From Amycolatopsis orientalis DSM 40040 = KCTC 9412 (GTDB lineage: Bacteria; Actinomycetota; Actinomycetes; Mycobacteriales; Pseudonocardiaceae): a stretch of DNA of 64,000 nt. This document shows, piece by piece, positions 38,167-47,280 of this stretch. Position 1 is the first letter of the stretch, and every line of letters starts with the position of its first letter. The stretch is taken from the NCBI RefSeq assembly GCF_000478275.1, contig NZ_ASJB01000009.1, positions 124,001 to 188,000 of the forward strand, in the 5' to 3' direction. Under the pieces are notes generated by a model, which worked only from the letters and a program-made list of their open reading frames with translations, was not told where the DNA came from and ran no database searches. The position numbers and the translations under genes are program-made.

Positions 38167-39091
38167 GGCCGAGCACCGCCGGATCCGCGTTCGCCCCGGT
38201 GACCACGGTGGCGACCAGGTCACCCGGGAGGTCGTGCACGGTCAGCGCGGCCAGCCCGGCGGCGCCGGCGGGTTCCGGGACGACACCGAGGGTTTCCGCG
38301 CCCAGTCGCATGGCGGCACGCAGATCGTCGTCGTCGACCAGCACGAAATCGTCGACCAGTGAGCGCAGCCGCCGCACGGAGTCCGGTTGCGGTGTCCGGA
38401 TCGAGATGCCGGCGGCGAACGAATTGGCCCGCTCGACGGTGACCGGCTCACCGGCCCGCCAGCTCGTCACCATGGCCTGCGCCGACTTCGCCCCGACGCC
38501 GACGATGCGGATGGCCGGGTACTTCGCCTTGAGCCAGAGCGCCACCCCGGCGATCAGCGCCCCGTCGCCGACCGGGAGCACGACCGTGTCGATCCCGCTC
38601 TCCGCCGCCAGTTCCAGGCCGATCGTGCCCGCCCCTTCCGAGATCGCGGGATCCCGCCCGTCGACCACGAAGACGCGGTCCGGGGCTTCGGCGGCGAAGG
38701 CGGCCGCGGCGTCCTTCGCCTCGCCGTCGACCCGGCGTACCCGCGCGCCCAGTGCCTTCATCCGCCGCAGTTTCACCGGCGAGACGTCGGCGGGGACGAA
38801 CACTTCGGCCCGCAAGCCGCGTTTGCGGGCGGCGAACGCGATGGCCTGGCCGAAGTTGCCGCTGGTCCCGCACACCAGGGTCGTCCCCGGTTCCAGCCCG
38901 GCGGCGAAATACTCCGCGCCACGCCCTTTGAAGCTGCGCAACGGATTCAGCGTCTCGATCTTCACCAGTACCCGCCTGCCGAGCCGCTCGTTCAGCTGTT
39001 CGTCGCTGTACTGCGGGGAATTCAGGAAGACGGGATCGATCACCTTCGCCGCCTCGGCGACGTGGTCCAGCTGCAGGTCGATGTCGGTCAT
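38153..39091 (-). CDS. PLP-dependent threonine/serine dehydratase-like enzyme
   Basis: 312 aa, fold-type II PLP enzyme. [17 protein letters not shown] carries the PLP lysine, [12 protein letters not shown] is the phosphate-binding loop, and [11 protein letters not shown] follows. Probably deaminates threonine, serine or a related hydroxy-amino acid; no ACT regulatory domain. Divergent from an Lrp-type regulator with a 70-bp gap, the usual regulator-target pairing. The last codons lie in the palindrome. Confidence 0.85.
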   Translation of the reverse strand: MTDIDLQLDHVAEAAKVIDPVFLNSPQYSDEQLNERLGRRVLVKIETLNPLRSFKGRGAEYFAAGLEPGTTLVCGTSGNFGQAIAFAARKRGLRAEVFVPADVSPVKLRRMKALGARVRRVDGEAKDAAAAFAAEAPDRVFVVDGRDPAISEGAGTIGLELAAESGIDTVVLPVGDGALIAGVALWLKAKYPAIRIVGVGAKSAQAMVTSWRAGEPVTVERANSFAAGISIRTPQPDSVRRLRSLVDDFVLVDDDDLRAAMRLGAETLGVVPEPAGAAGLAALTVHDLPGDLVATVVTGANADPAVLGPREW

Positions 39092-39161
39092 GAGGCCCAA
39101 ACTAGGCCGGGAGCCGATCATCCCGATTGTAAATTTTCCCGCCCGCGTGCAAAAATCTTGC

Positions 39162-39641
39162 GTGCCTCTCGACGAGATCGACCACCTGCTGCTCGACCTC
39201 GTCCAGGTCGACGCGGCCCGGCCGCTGCACGAACTGGGTGACGCCGTCGGCCTTTCCCCGAGCGCGGTCCAGCGACGGCTGACCCGGCTGCGCGCCGCGG
39301 GCGTGATCCGCGCGCAGGTCGCCGTGCTCGATCCGGAGGCGCTGGGCGCCGGGATGGCGTCGGTCATCCTGGTCGCGCTGACCGACGACGACACGAAGAG
39401 CCACACCGCGTTCCGCGAGCGCATGCTGGCCGAGCCCCGGGTCCAGCACTGCTACAGCATCGTCGGGCAGTGGGACTACGTCGTCGTCCTGCTCACCCCG
39501 GACCTCAAGGCGAGCCGGTACCTGTCCAGGGAACTGTTCGACGAGCACGTCAAACGCTTCGAGACCCTGCCCGCCTTCGAGGTGGTCAAATCGAGTCAGT
39601 CGATCCCGGTGCCCGGCGTCAGCCGTGGATCCGGCCGGTGA
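39162..39641 (+). CDS. Lrp/AsnC-family regulator
   Basis: 159 aa. N-terminal helix-turn-helix (LHELGDAVGLSPSAVQRRLT, about residues 21-40) and C-terminal RAM ligand-binding domain (VQHCYSIVGQWDYVVVLLTP). GTG 39162 is chosen as the first plausible start; no clear Shine-Dalgarno is seen. Probably senses an amino acid and controls the divergent dehydratase gene. Its 3' end overlaps the convergent xdhC by 23 bp. Confidence 0.9.
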   Translation: MPLDEIDHLLLDLVQVDAARPLHELGDAVGLSPSAVQRRLTRLRAAGVIRAQVAVLDPEALGAGMASVILVALTDDDTKSHTAFRERMLAEPRVQHCYSIVGQWDYVVVLLTPDLKASRYLSRELFDEHVKRFETLPAFEVVKSSQSIPVPGVSRGSGR

Positions 39642-40731
39642 GGTCGGCGAGCCGCGAACCCGACCCGCTCCACCGCAACGCGATGATCTCCGCCGCGATC
39701 GACACCGCCGTCTCCTCCGGCGTCCGCGCGCCGAGGTCGAGGCCGATCGGCGAGGACAGCCGTTCGAGTTCCGCCTCCGTGAGCCCGGCCTCGCGCAGCC
39801 GCGCGAACCGGTCGTCGTGGGTCTTGCGCGAACCCATCGCGCCGACGTAGCCGACGTCGAGGCGTAAGGCGACCTCCAGCAGCGGCACGTCGAACTTCGG
39901 GTCGTGGGTGAGCACGGCGATCGCGGTCCGGCCGTCGATCCGGCCCGCTTCCGCCTCCGCCTTGAGGTAGCGATGCGGCCAGTCGACGACGACCTCGTGC
40001 GCGTCGGGGAACCGGCTCTTCGTCGCGAAAACGGGCCGCGCGTCGCAGACCGTGACCTGATAGCCGAGGTACGCGCCCATTTTCGCCATCGCGGCCGCGA
40101 AGTCGATCGCGCCGAAGACCAGCAGGCGCGCGGGCGGCTCGAAGGAGTTGACGAAGACCGTCATCCCTTCGCCGCGACGCTGGCCGTCCGGCCCGTAGTG
40201 CAGTGTGCCGGTGCGGCCGCCGGCGAGCATGCCGCGCGCGTCGTCCACGACGGCGTCGTCCATCCGCGACGAGCCGAGCGAACCGGCGACGCGGTCCGGC
40301 CAGACGATCAGATGCTCCCCGACCAGTCCTGGCTGGTCGTGTTCGACCACCGTCACCACGGCGACCGGCTGTCCACTGTGGACCGACTCGACGACGTCGC
40401 CGAGTTCCGGCATCGAGTCGCGGTCGACGTGCTGGACGTAGATGTCGATGATCCCGCCGCAGGTCAGCCCGACGGCGAAGGCGTCGTCGTCGGTGACGCC
40501 GTAGCGCTGCAGCACGGGCGCGCGCTCGGCGACCACCTGCTGCGCGAGTTCGTAGACGGCGCCCTCGACGCAGCCGCCGGAGACACTTCCGGTGACGGTG
40601 CCGTCGGGGGCGACGAGCATCGCCGCGCCCGGGCTTCGCGGCGCCGACGAGAATGTCGCCACCACCGTGCCGACCCCCACCGCCTCGCCCGCCGCCCACC
40701 GGCGGTGCAGTTCGTCCAGTACGTCACGCAT
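39619..40731 (-). CDS. XdhC/CoxI-family molybdenum hydroxylase maturation protein
   Basis: 370 aa. N-terminal XdhC/CoxI domain (VVATFSSAPRSPGAAMLV, VSGGCVEGAV, GLTCGGIIDI) and C-terminal Rossmann domain (VFGAIDFAAAMAK, VLTHDPKFDVPLL, YVGAMGSRKT). XdhC proteins bind the molybdenum cofactor and insert it, sulfurated, into hydroxylases. Overlaps coxE by 8 bp. It most likely matures the CoxSML enzyme 1.7 kb away, from which it is separated by two unrelated genes. Confidence 0.9.
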   Translation of the reverse strand: MRDVLDELHRRWAAGEAVGVGTVVATFSSAPRSPGAAMLVAPDGTVTGSVSGGCVEGAVYELAQQVVAERAPVLQRYGVTDDDAFAVGLTCGGIIDIYVQHVDRDSMPELGDVVESVHSGQPVAVVTVVEHDQPGLVGEHLIVWPDRVAGSLGSSRMDDAVVDDARGMLAGGRTGTLHYGPDGQRRGEGMTVFVNSFEPPARLLVFGAIDFAAAMAKMGAYLGYQVTVCDARPVFATKSRFPDAHEVVVDWPHRYLKAEAEAGRIDGRTAIAVLTHDPKFDVPLLEVALRLDVGYVGAMGSRKTHDDRFARLREAGLTEAELERLSSPIGLDLGARTPEETAVSIAAEIIALRWSGSGSRLADLTGRIHG

Positions 40732-41827
40732 CGGCGATCTCCACAAGCAGTCGTTCCAAGGTGGCGAGGCTGTGCCCGGCCAGCAACCGGTCGAGGTACG
40801 GGAGCGCGGCCACGATGCCGGATTGCACGGGAGCGTAACCCGCCCGCCCCGCGTGCGGATTCACCCAGAATACGACGTGCGCGAGCCGCCGCAGCCTGGC
40901 GAGCTGCTCGCCGAGCAGTCCGGGGTCGCCGCGTTCCCAGCCGTCGGAGAACACGGTGACCACGGATCGCCTGGCCACACCGCGCTGCCCCCAGCGGTCG
41001 AGGAAGGCGCGCAGGGTCTCACCGAGCCGGGTCCCGCCCGCGAAATCGGGGACAGCGGCGGCCGCGGCGAGCATGGCGTGCTCGGGATCGCGCAGCCGCA
41101 GCTGGCGCGAAACCCGGGTGAGCCGGGTACCCAGGGTGAACACCTCGACCCGGCCGGGCGCGCACCGGGCCACGACGTGGGCGAACCGCAGCAGCGCGTC
41201 GGCGTACGGCCCCATCGAGCCGGAGACGTCGATCAGGAGGACGAGACGACGTGGCTTGGCGCCCCTCCGCCGGTACGCCAGCCGTACCGGTTCGCCGCCG
41301 CCTGCCAGCATCGCCCGGAGCGTACGAGACGGATCGAGGGTGCCCCGCCGGGCGGCGCGGCGTCGCGGCGACGACCGCAGGGGCAGGGCGGGGCGCAGGT
41401 TCGCGAGCAGTTCCCGCAGGTGGGCGCGTTCGGCGACGGTCAGTTCGGCGAGGTCGCGGTGCCGCAGGATCTCGTCCTCGCTCGCCGCCACGCGGAGCTG
41501 GTCGGGCTCCGCGCCGGACTCGCCCTGGCCTGGTGCCTGCACGAGGGTGGCGATCCTGGCTCGTCTCGAGGCCGCTTCCCGGCCTCGACGGCGTGGTCCG
41601 GCCTCCGTCGCGGTGAACCAGCCGTCGAACGCCGCGTCGTAGCGCGGGAGGTCGTCGGGGTCGGCGCACAGCGTCAGCCGTCCGGCCCAATACAGCTGTT
41701 CGGGATCGGCGAGGTCGACCTCGCCGACGGCCGCGAGGTACGCCTGGATCCGGTGCGCGTCGCACGGCAGGCCCGCTTCGCGCAAAGCCTCCGCGAAGCC
41801 GACGAAACCCGCCAAAGGATCGCTCAC
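40724..41827 (-). CDS. coxE: CoxE-type von Willebrand factor A protein
   Basis: 367 aa. The C-terminal VWA domain has the metal-ion site DVSGSMG (about residues 200-206), with FAGGTRLGETL and VTVFSDGWERGD. In Oligotropha, CoxD (AAA+) and CoxE (VWA) together mature the Mo-Cu centre of CODH. Here the partner coxD is 3 kb away. Start GTG 41827 is taken from the longest open frame; the G-run upstream is too close to be a good ribosome-binding site. Confidence 0.88.
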   Translation of the reverse strand: MSDPLAGFVGFAEALREAGLPCDAHRIQAYLAAVGEVDLADPEQLYWAGRLTLCADPDDLPRYDAAFDGWFTATEAGPRRRGREAASRRARIATLVQAPGQGESGAEPDQLRVAASEDEILRHRDLAELTVAERAHLRELLANLRPALPLRSSPRRRAARRGTLDPSRTLRAMLAGGGEPVRLAYRRRGAKPRRLVLLIDVSGSMGPYADALLRFAHVVARCAPGRVEVFTLGTRLTRVSRQLRLRDPEHAMLAAAAAVPDFAGGTRLGETLRAFLDRWGQRGVARRSVVTVFSDGWERGDPGLLGEQLARLRRLAHVVFWVNPHAGRAGYAPVQSGIVAALPYLDRLLAGHSLATLERLLVEIADA

Positions 41828-41841
41828 CCCCCCATTGTGCG

Positions 41842-41905
41842 CGCGTTTCGTCCTCTGGATGCGGTAGTTGCCCGCGCAACTACCGCATCCAGAGGACGAA
41901 ACGCG
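41842..41905. repeat. 30-bp-arm perfect palindrome
   Basis: Arms begin CGCGTTTCGTCCTCTGGATG and continue GCGGTAGTTGC; 30 bases pair perfectly around CCGC. It lies between the monooxygenase 3' end (3 bp away) and the coxE 5' end. A related half site (CGCATTTCGTCCTCTGAATG) is at about 11177. Probably a terminator of a repeated type. Confidence 0.85.
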
Positions 41906-41908
41906 GCG

Positions 41909-43120
41909 TCAGCGGCGGGCGAACACCGGGGTTTTCTCCCGCAGGGGGCCGATGCCGCCGAGGAAGGCGGCGACGCCGGTGAGCAGCGGGAAGCGATCCG
42001 AGAGCCGGAGCGGGAACGGCACCGTGGCGCCGGTCAGCGTCCCGTCGAGAGCGGGCTCGATGAGGATCTTGTGCTCCCCCAGTTGCTGCTTCTGGGCGAG
42101 TGAGACGGCCACGGACCGGCGGCGCTGCACCCGGGCGAGGTCACGCACGGTCAGCGTGCCGCGTAACAGGGGTGCGGCGAGGATCCGCGCGGCCGCCACC
42201 GCGTCCTGTACCGCGATGTTGACGCCCATCCCGCCGACCGGCGACATCGCGTGCGCGGCGTCGCCGAGGCACAGCACCCGGCCGGAGTACCACCGCGGGA
42301 GCCTGGTCATCCGGACCTTCAGCAGTTTGACGTCGTCCCAGTCACGGATCGCTTCCAGTTCGCCGTCTCCCCAGCCGAACAGGCCGCCGATCCGTTCACG
42401 GAACTTCTCGATCCCCTCGGCCCGCTGCGCCGCGTCCTCGCCCTTCCTGATCAGGTACGACGTCTGGTAGTAGTCACCGCGGTCCATGGTCACGCCGGCG
42501 AGCCCGCCCGCGAACCGGCCGAACACCTGGGCCTCCTTGCCGGTGTCGCGGAGTTTGGGCACCCGGACCCACCAGACGTCCATCGGTACCTCGTACTCCT
42601 CCGGCACGAGACCGGCCTCGGCGCGCACGAGGGAGTCACGGCCGTCGCAGCCGACCACGAGCGACGCGGCCACCTCCCGCTCGACGCCGTCGGAATCGCG
42701 GTAACGCACGCCGCCGCCCTCGCGCAGGCCCGTCACCTCCGCCCCCATGCGGAGGGTGAAAGTCGGTTCCTCGGCCGCGGCTTCGGCGAGCAGGTTGAGG
42801 AAGTCCCATTGCGGAACCATCGCGATGTACTTGTGCGGCCCGGGAATCCGGCTGAAGTCGGCGGCGACGACGGTCGTGTCGCCGATATGCATCCGCATCT
42901 TCTCCAGGCGCCGCGACGGCAGTTCCGCGAACCGTTCGCCGAGACCGAGTTCGTCGAGCAGCATCAACGTCGGGGGATGCACCGTGTCACCGCGGAAATC
43001 GCGGAAGAAGTCAGCGTGCTTCTCCAGGACCGTGACCTCGACTCCGGCCCGCGCCAGAAGCAGGCCGAGCACCATTCCCGCCGGACCGCCCCCCACCACA
43101 CAACACTGTGTACGTTCCAT
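41909..43120 (-). CDS. FAD-dependent aromatic monooxygenase (PHBH/UbiH type)
   Basis: 403 aa. N-terminal FAD motif VVGGGPAGMVLGLLLARAG, the DG motif VGCDGRDSLVR and the second FAD motif GDAAHAMSPVGGMG are all intact. Such enzymes hydroxylate phenolic or other aromatic rings with NAD(P)H. ATG 43120 puts the FAD motif near the N-terminus. Set between cox accessory genes and near the pca operon, it could feed aromatic catabolism, but sequence alone does not give the substrate. Confidence 0.87.
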   Translation of the reverse strand: MERTQCCVVGGGPAGMVLGLLLARAGVEVTVLEKHADFFRDFRGDTVHPPTLMLLDELGLGERFAELPSRRLEKMRMHIGDTTVVAADFSRIPGPHKYIAMVPQWDFLNLLAEAAAEEPTFTLRMGAEVTGLREGGGVRYRDSDGVEREVAASLVVGCDGRDSLVRAEAGLVPEEYEVPMDVWWVRVPKLRDTGKEAQVFGRFAGGLAGVTMDRGDYYQTSYLIRKGEDAAQRAEGIEKFRERIGGLFGWGDGELEAIRDWDDVKLLKVRMTRLPRWYSGRVLCLGDAAHAMSPVGGMGVNIAVQDAVAAARILAAPLLRGTLTVRDLARVQRRRSVAVSLAQKQQLGEHKILIEPALDGTLTGATVPFPLRLSDRFPLLTGVAAFLGGIGPLREKTPVFARR

Positions 43121-43220
43121 AATCGAGTTGTAGCGCGCCCGGCGGTCCATCGCCATGGATTCGGCGCCGAAGAGGACCTTGGTCCTACTGGAAAACCGCG
43201 TTTCTCGCTACGGTGACGGC

Positions 43221-44255
43221 ATGTTCTCGTCCCGTGCCCTGTTCGCCGTCCTGCTCTCGTGTGCCCTCGGCGTGGCCGCCGCCCCCGCCGCCTCCTCGGC
43301 ACCGGCGTCCTCCCCGGTCCCGGTCGTCTACGACGGCGACTCCGATTTCGCCGACATCGCGACGCTCGCGTATCTGTGCCAGGCGCATAAACAGCGCCGC
43401 ATCGACCTGCGCGCGGTCACCGTCACCAACAACGGCGCCGGAACCCCGGGACGCGCGCTGACCCACGTGCGGACGGCACTCGGGAAATGCGGTCTCTCCG
43501 GCATTCCGGTCGCCGACGGTTCCGACACCGGCGTGAACCCGATGCCCGCCGACGGCCGCGCCTGGACCGAGAGCATCCTCAACGGCGCGCTCGGCGACGC
43601 GGGAGTGCCGGATCGCCCGTCCCGGATCCGGGCGTCGACGCTGCTCGCCGCGACGGTGCTCAAAGCGCCGAAGCCGGTCGTCGTGATCGCGACCGGGCCG
43701 CTCACGAATGTCGCGAAGGCACTGAACGTTCCCGGTGTGGCGCAACGGATTTCGCGGCTCGCGGTGATGGGCGGCGCCTTCGACGTCCCCGGCAACCTGT
43801 TCGGTCCCGGCGCGGAGAAGTTCGACGGCACCCAAGAGGTCAACATGTGGCTGGACCCCGCGTCGGCGGACAAGGTCTTCGCCGGTGTACGCCGGGTGGA
43901 CATCGTGCCACTGGACGCGACGAACGACGTCCCGATCACACCGTCCTATGTGGAGCGTCTGGGCCGGGAAGGCCGGACCGCGGAAGCGAAACTGGTGCAC
44001 GCGATCGTCACCCAGCCCGATCTCACGCCGTACATCAAGGACGGGACGGCGTTCTGGTGGGACACGCTCGCCTCGTCCGAGGTGTTCGACGCGGTGAGCC
44101 CGGTGAAGCTGCGTCCGGCGAAGGTCGACGTGCGGCAGGACGGCGCCGCGGCGGGACGCACTTACGTGACACCGAAGGGAACGCCGCAGACCGTCGGCTA
44201 CGACGCTGATCCCGTCGCCTACGAGAACGGCTTCCTGAAGATGCTGAACGGTTAA
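43221..44255 (+). CDS. Secreted inosine-uridine-type nucleoside hydrolase
   Basis: 344 aa. Sec signal peptide (about residues 1-27, ending near ASSAPAS), then VVYDGDSDFADIATLAYL, which fits the calcium-binding Asp cluster of nucleoside hydrolases with a change from the usual DTDxGxDD spacing. IATGPLTNVAKAL is conserved. Probably releases bases from nucleosides outside the cell. ATG 43221 begins the signal peptide; no good Shine-Dalgarno. It is the only plus-strand gene in this stretch and may be an insertion into a minus-strand block. Confidence 0.82.
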   Translation: MFSSRALFAVLLSCALGVAAAPAASSAPASSPVPVVYDGDSDFADIATLAYLCQAHKQRRIDLRAVTVTNNGAGTPGRALTHVRTALGKCGLSGIPVADGSDTGVNPMPADGRAWTESILNGALGDAGVPDRPSRIRASTLLAATVLKAPKPVVVIATGPLTNVAKALNVPGVAQRISRLAVMGGAFDVPGNLFGPGAEKFDGTQEVNMWLDPASADKVFAGVRRVDIVPLDATNDVPITPSYVERLGREGRTAEAKLVHAIVTQPDLTPYIKDGTAFWWDTLASSEVFDAVSPVKLRPAKVDVRQDGAAAGRTYVTPKGTPQTVGYDADPVAYENGFLKMLNG

Positions 44256-44839
44256 CCGTCCTGGTGGCGCAGTCCGGCGATGAGGACTCCGACCATCCGG
44301 CGCGCGTCGTAGCGCGGATCGCTGTCCGCACCGATGCAGAGGTTCCCCACGGCGCGCAGGACCTCGATCGCCCGCAGGTCGGAGCGGATCTCACCCGCCC
44401 CGGCCGCGGCGTCGAGCAACCGGGCGCATACGGGCACGAGGGTGTCGAGGAAGTAGGTGTGCAGCGTCTCGAAACCGGCGTTGTCGGACTGCAGCACGGC
44501 GGCGAGGCCGTGCTTGGTGACCAGGAAATCGACGAAGAGGTCGATCCAGCGCCGTAGCGCCTCGTACGGGGAATCGCTCGACGCCAGTAGTTCCGGCCCG
44601 GCTTCGGCGCAGGCGTCGACCTGGTGCCGGTAGACGGCGACGATGAGATCGGCCCTGGTCGGGAAGTGCCGGTAGATGGTGCCCATCCCGACCCCCGCCT
44701 TGGCCGCGATGTCCCGGACCGGCGCCTCGACCCCCGAGGTGACGAAGACGGCGGCGGCGGCGTCGAGCAGGGTCTTCTCGTTGCGCCGGGCGTCGGCTCG
44801 TTTCGACCGGGTGGCGCCCTCGTCGGCGTTGCTCACCAC
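44252..44839 (-). CDS. TetR-family regulator
   Basis: 195 aa. N-terminal helix-turn-helix (VRDIAAKAGVGMGTIYRHFP, about residues 42-61). The C-terminal domain resembles the SbtR-like TetR type. Two tandem GTG codons (44839 and 44836) are possible starts; the second is better spaced from GGAG. The stop shares TTAA with the stop of the convergent nucleoside hydrolase. Target unknown. Confidence 0.85.
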   Translation of the reverse strand: MVSNADEGATRSKRADARRNEKTLLDAAAAVFVTSGVEAPVRDIAAKAGVGMGTIYRHFPTRADLIVAVYRHQVDACAEAGPELLASSDSPYEALRRWIDLFVDFLVTKHGLAAVLQSDNAGFETLHTYFLDTLVPVCARLLDAAAGAGEIRSDLRAIEVLRAVGNLCIGADSDPRYDARRMVGVLIAGLRHQDG

Positions 44840-44909
44840 GTCACTCCTCCCCCTCCCCCGCGGTTACCGGATCTTTGTTCCGCTTGGTCATGCTAACCCG
44901 GGCGGGCGA

Positions 44910-45782
44910 TCAGGCGAGCAGTTTGTCCAGCTTGGCCCGCACCCGGTCGAGGTCTTCGCTGTACTTGAGGACCGAGCCGAGGGTGCGCGCGGCCACCGCG
45001 GCGTCCAATTCGGACTTACCCAGCGCGAGCAGTGCCTGAGCCCAGTCGATCGACTCCGCCACCCCGGGCGGCTTCAGCAACTCCATCTCCCGGAGCCGGT
45101 GCACCGCGGTCGCGACCTGGGTCGCGAGGGCCTCGCCGAGGTGCGGGACCTTGCGGCGGAGGATTTCGATCTCGCGGCCGAGGCCGGGATGTTCGAGCCA
45201 GTGGTAGAGACAGCGGCGCTTCAGCGCGTCGTGCACCTCCCGGGTCCGGTTGGAGGTGAGCACCACGAGCGGCGGATGTTCGGCCCGCACCTCGCCGAAC
45301 TCCGGGATGGTCACCGCGTTCTCGTCGAGGAGTTGCAGCAGGAAGGCCTCGAACTCGTCGTCGGCCCGGTCGATCTCGTCGATCAGCAGCACACACGGCG
45401 CGGTCTGCAAGGCCTTCAGCAGCGGCCGGGAAAGCAGGAAACGTTCGGTGTAAAGGGACTGCTCCGCCGTCTCGACGTCGAGATGGCCGTTCCCGGAGGC
45501 TTCGAGCGCGCGCAGATGCAGTAGCTGGCGGGGGAAGTCCCACTCGTACAGCGCCTGTGCCGCGTCGATCCCCTCGTGACACTGGAGCCGGATGAGGGGC
45601 ATGTCGAGCGCCTCGGCCAGTCCCAAGGCGAGCGAGGTCTTCCCCGTGCCCGGTTCGCCTTCGCAGAACAGCGGGCGGCCGAGCCGGAGGGCGAGGAACC
45701 CGGCCGTGGCGATGCCGTCGTCGGCGAGGTAGCCGACCGAGTCGAGGGCTTCGGCCAGTTTCTCCGGCGATGCGACGGTCAC
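44910..45782 (-). CDS. coxD: CoxD/MoxR-type AAA+ ATPase
   Basis: 290 aa. Walker A GEPGTGKTSLA (about residues 41-51), Walker B VLLIDEIDRAD, sensor VVLTSNRTREVHDAL. The CoxD chaperone class helps sulfurate and load metal into CODH-type active sites, working with CoxE. GTG 45782 is used, giving VTVASPEKLAEAL. It follows mobA by 31 bp, so the two Mo-enzyme maturation genes are together though away from coxSLM. Confidence 0.88.
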   Translation of the reverse strand: MTVASPEKLAEALDSVGYLADDGIATAGFLALRLGRPLFCEGEPGTGKTSLALGLAEALDMPLIRLQCHEGIDAAQALYEWDFPRQLLHLRALEASGNGHLDVETAEQSLYTERFLLSRPLLKALQTAPCVLLIDEIDRADDEFEAFLLQLLDENAVTIPEFGEVRAEHPPLVVLTSNRTREVHDALKRRCLYHWLEHPGLGREIEILRRKVPHLGEALATQVATAVHRLREMELLKPPGVAESIDWAQALLALGKSELDAAVAARTLGSVLKYSEDLDRVRAKLDKLLA

Positions 45783-45813
45783 GCCCCGATCGTAAGCCTC
45801 GGGGAGCGGGAGA

Positions 45814-46383
45814 TCAGCCTGGAAGATCCTCGCGGCGGTCCACGTCGCGACCGGTACCGAGGTCGCCGCATTCGACGAGCCGCAGGTCCGGGCGGCCCTT
45901 GAGCCAGTCACGGGCACCCTTGTCCCCGGACGCGCCCGCCACGATCTCCGGCCACCAGCGTCGGCCGAGGACGACGGGATGGCCGGGAACGCCGTCGAAG
46001 GCCGCCCGGGCGACGGTCTCCGCGTCGGCCCCGTCCGCGACCCGGCGCACGACGTCGGCGCCGACACCGGGCAGATCCACGAGGTGCACGACGACGGCTT
46101 CGGCGGTGGTCGTTTCCAGTGACCTCAGTCCCGCACGCAGCGACGCCCCCATGCCGGACTCCCAGTCGCCTGCCACGATGGCCGTCTCCGGGTCGGGCAG
46201 GAGCGCGCGGACCTCGTCGGCCGAGGCACCCAGCACCACGCGGATCGGGGCGCACCCCGCCTCAGTGAGCACGCGCAGTGCCCGGACGACGAACGGTTCG
46301 CCGTCGAGGACGGCCAGCGCCTTCGGCCCACCGAACCGGCGCCCGGCCCCGGCCGCGAGCAGCAGCCCGGCGACCTCAGCCAC
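45814..46383 (-). CDS. Molybdenum cofactor cytidylyltransferase-like protein (MobA/MocA)
   Basis: 189 aa nucleotidyltransferase: LLLAAGAGRRFGGPKAL (about residues 7-23) and VVHLVDLPGVGADVV carrying the metal Asp. MocA-type enzymes add CMP to molybdopterin, giving the MCD cofactor used by CODH-family hydroxylases, which fits coxL. GTG start overlaps the IclR gene by 8 bp, so the cofactor gene and the regulator are one transcription unit. Confidence 0.87.
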   Translation of the reverse strand: MAEVAGLLLAAGAGRRFGGPKALAVLDGEPFVVRALRVLTEAGCAPIRVVLGASADEVRALLPDPETAIVAGDWESGMGASLRAGLRSLETTTAEAVVVHLVDLPGVGADVVRRVADGADAETVARAAFDGVPGHPVVLGRRWWPEIVAGASGDKGARDWLKGRPDLRLVECGDLGTGRDVDRREDLPG

Positions 46384-47182
46384 GTCCCGCCTTGCTCGGC
46401 GGCGCCGAGGCCAGATCGGTCTCGATGGCCCGGGCCGTCGCGAGCAGCGGCGGCAGCAGTTCGCGCTCGACCGACTCCGGTGTCGTACGGCTGGCGTGCG
46501 TGGACAGGTTGACCGCGGCCACGACCCGGCCCCGCCGGTCCCGGATCGGCGCGGCGATCGAGCGGAGGCCTTCTTCGAGTTCCTGGTCGACCATCGCGTA
46601 GCCCTGCCGGTAGACCCGCTCCAGCTCGGCGAGCAGATCCTGTTGCCTGGTCAGCGTGTGCGCGGTCAGTTTCTCGAGTTTGGCCGCGTCGAAGTAGCCG
46701 TGCAGGTCGGTGTCTTCGAGACCGGCCAGCAGGACATGCCCCATCGACGTCGCGTGGGCCGGGAAACGGGTGCCTACGTTGATGCTGACGGTCATGATCC
46801 GCGAGACGGCGACGCGGGCGACGTAGACGATGTCCATGCCTTCGAGCACCGAGACCGAGCTGGACTCGTGCACCTCGGCGGACAGCCGCTCCAGATGGGG
46901 CTGGGCGACCTCGGGCAGCGACAGGCTCGACAGGTACGAGTAGCCGAGTTCGAGGACCCGCGCGGTGAGCGAGAAGTACTTGCCGTCGGTGCGCACGTAC
47001 CCCAGGTCGACGAGGGTGAGCAGGAACCGGCGGGCGGCCGCCCTGGTCAGCCCGGTGGAGCGGGCGACGTCGCTCAGTGTCAGCTCCGCCGCGTCCGCGT
47101 TGAACGCCTTGATCACCGCCAGCCCGCGTTCCAGCGACTGGACATGGTGCGCTCCGCGCTCGGTCACCTCGCCTTCGTCCAT
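46376..47182 (-). CDS. IclR-family regulator (PcaR/PobR type)
   Basis: 268 aa. N-terminal winged helix (about 12-75; LSDVARSTGLTRAAARRFLL) and IclR effector domain (SSVSVLEGMDIVYVARV; GHVLLAGL). HHVQSLERGLAVIKAF resembles the PcaR/PobR/PcaU group that controls beta-ketoadipate genes. Downstream of pcaC on the same strand, separated by an 89-bp inverted-repeat element. Likely activator of the pca operon; effector inferred as beta-ketoadipate or protocatechuate. Confidence 0.9.
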   Translation of the reverse strand: MDEGEVTERGAHHVQSLERGLAVIKAFNADAAELTLSDVARSTGLTRAAARRFLLTLVDLGYVRTDGKYFSLTARVLELGYSYLSSLSLPEVAQPHLERLSAEVHESSSVSVLEGMDIVYVARVAVSRIMTVSINVGTRFPAHATSMGHVLLAGLEDTDLHGYFDAAKLEKLTAHTLTRQQDLLAELERVYRQGYAMVDQELEEGLRSIAAPIRDRRGRVVAAVNLSTHASRTTPESVERELLPPLLATARAIETDLASAPPSKAGRG

Positions 47183-47191
47183 ACGAGAACC

Positions 47192-47280
47192 CTAGGCCGT
47201 GTCCTGTGAGTCTGTTCGATGGGCTTCGAGGTCCAGGTGGTTCCTAAGACGGCGAACATGACTTGCAGGACGCGGCCTAG
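47192..47280. mobile_element. MITE-like inverted-repeat element (89 bp)
   Basis: Terminal repeats CTAGGCCGTGTCCTG (47192-47206) and CAGGACGCGGCCTAG (47266-47280) match at 14 of 15 positions. The 59-bp core has no gene. CTAG at both ends suggests the TA-rich target duplication of IS5-type elements (inference). The right end holds the pcaC stop codon. Confidence 0.6.

Noticed and set aside
43179-43214. Promoter for the nucleoside hydrolase (TTGGTC ... TACGGT)
   Set aside because: The spacer of 24 bases is too long for a normal sigma-70 promoter.
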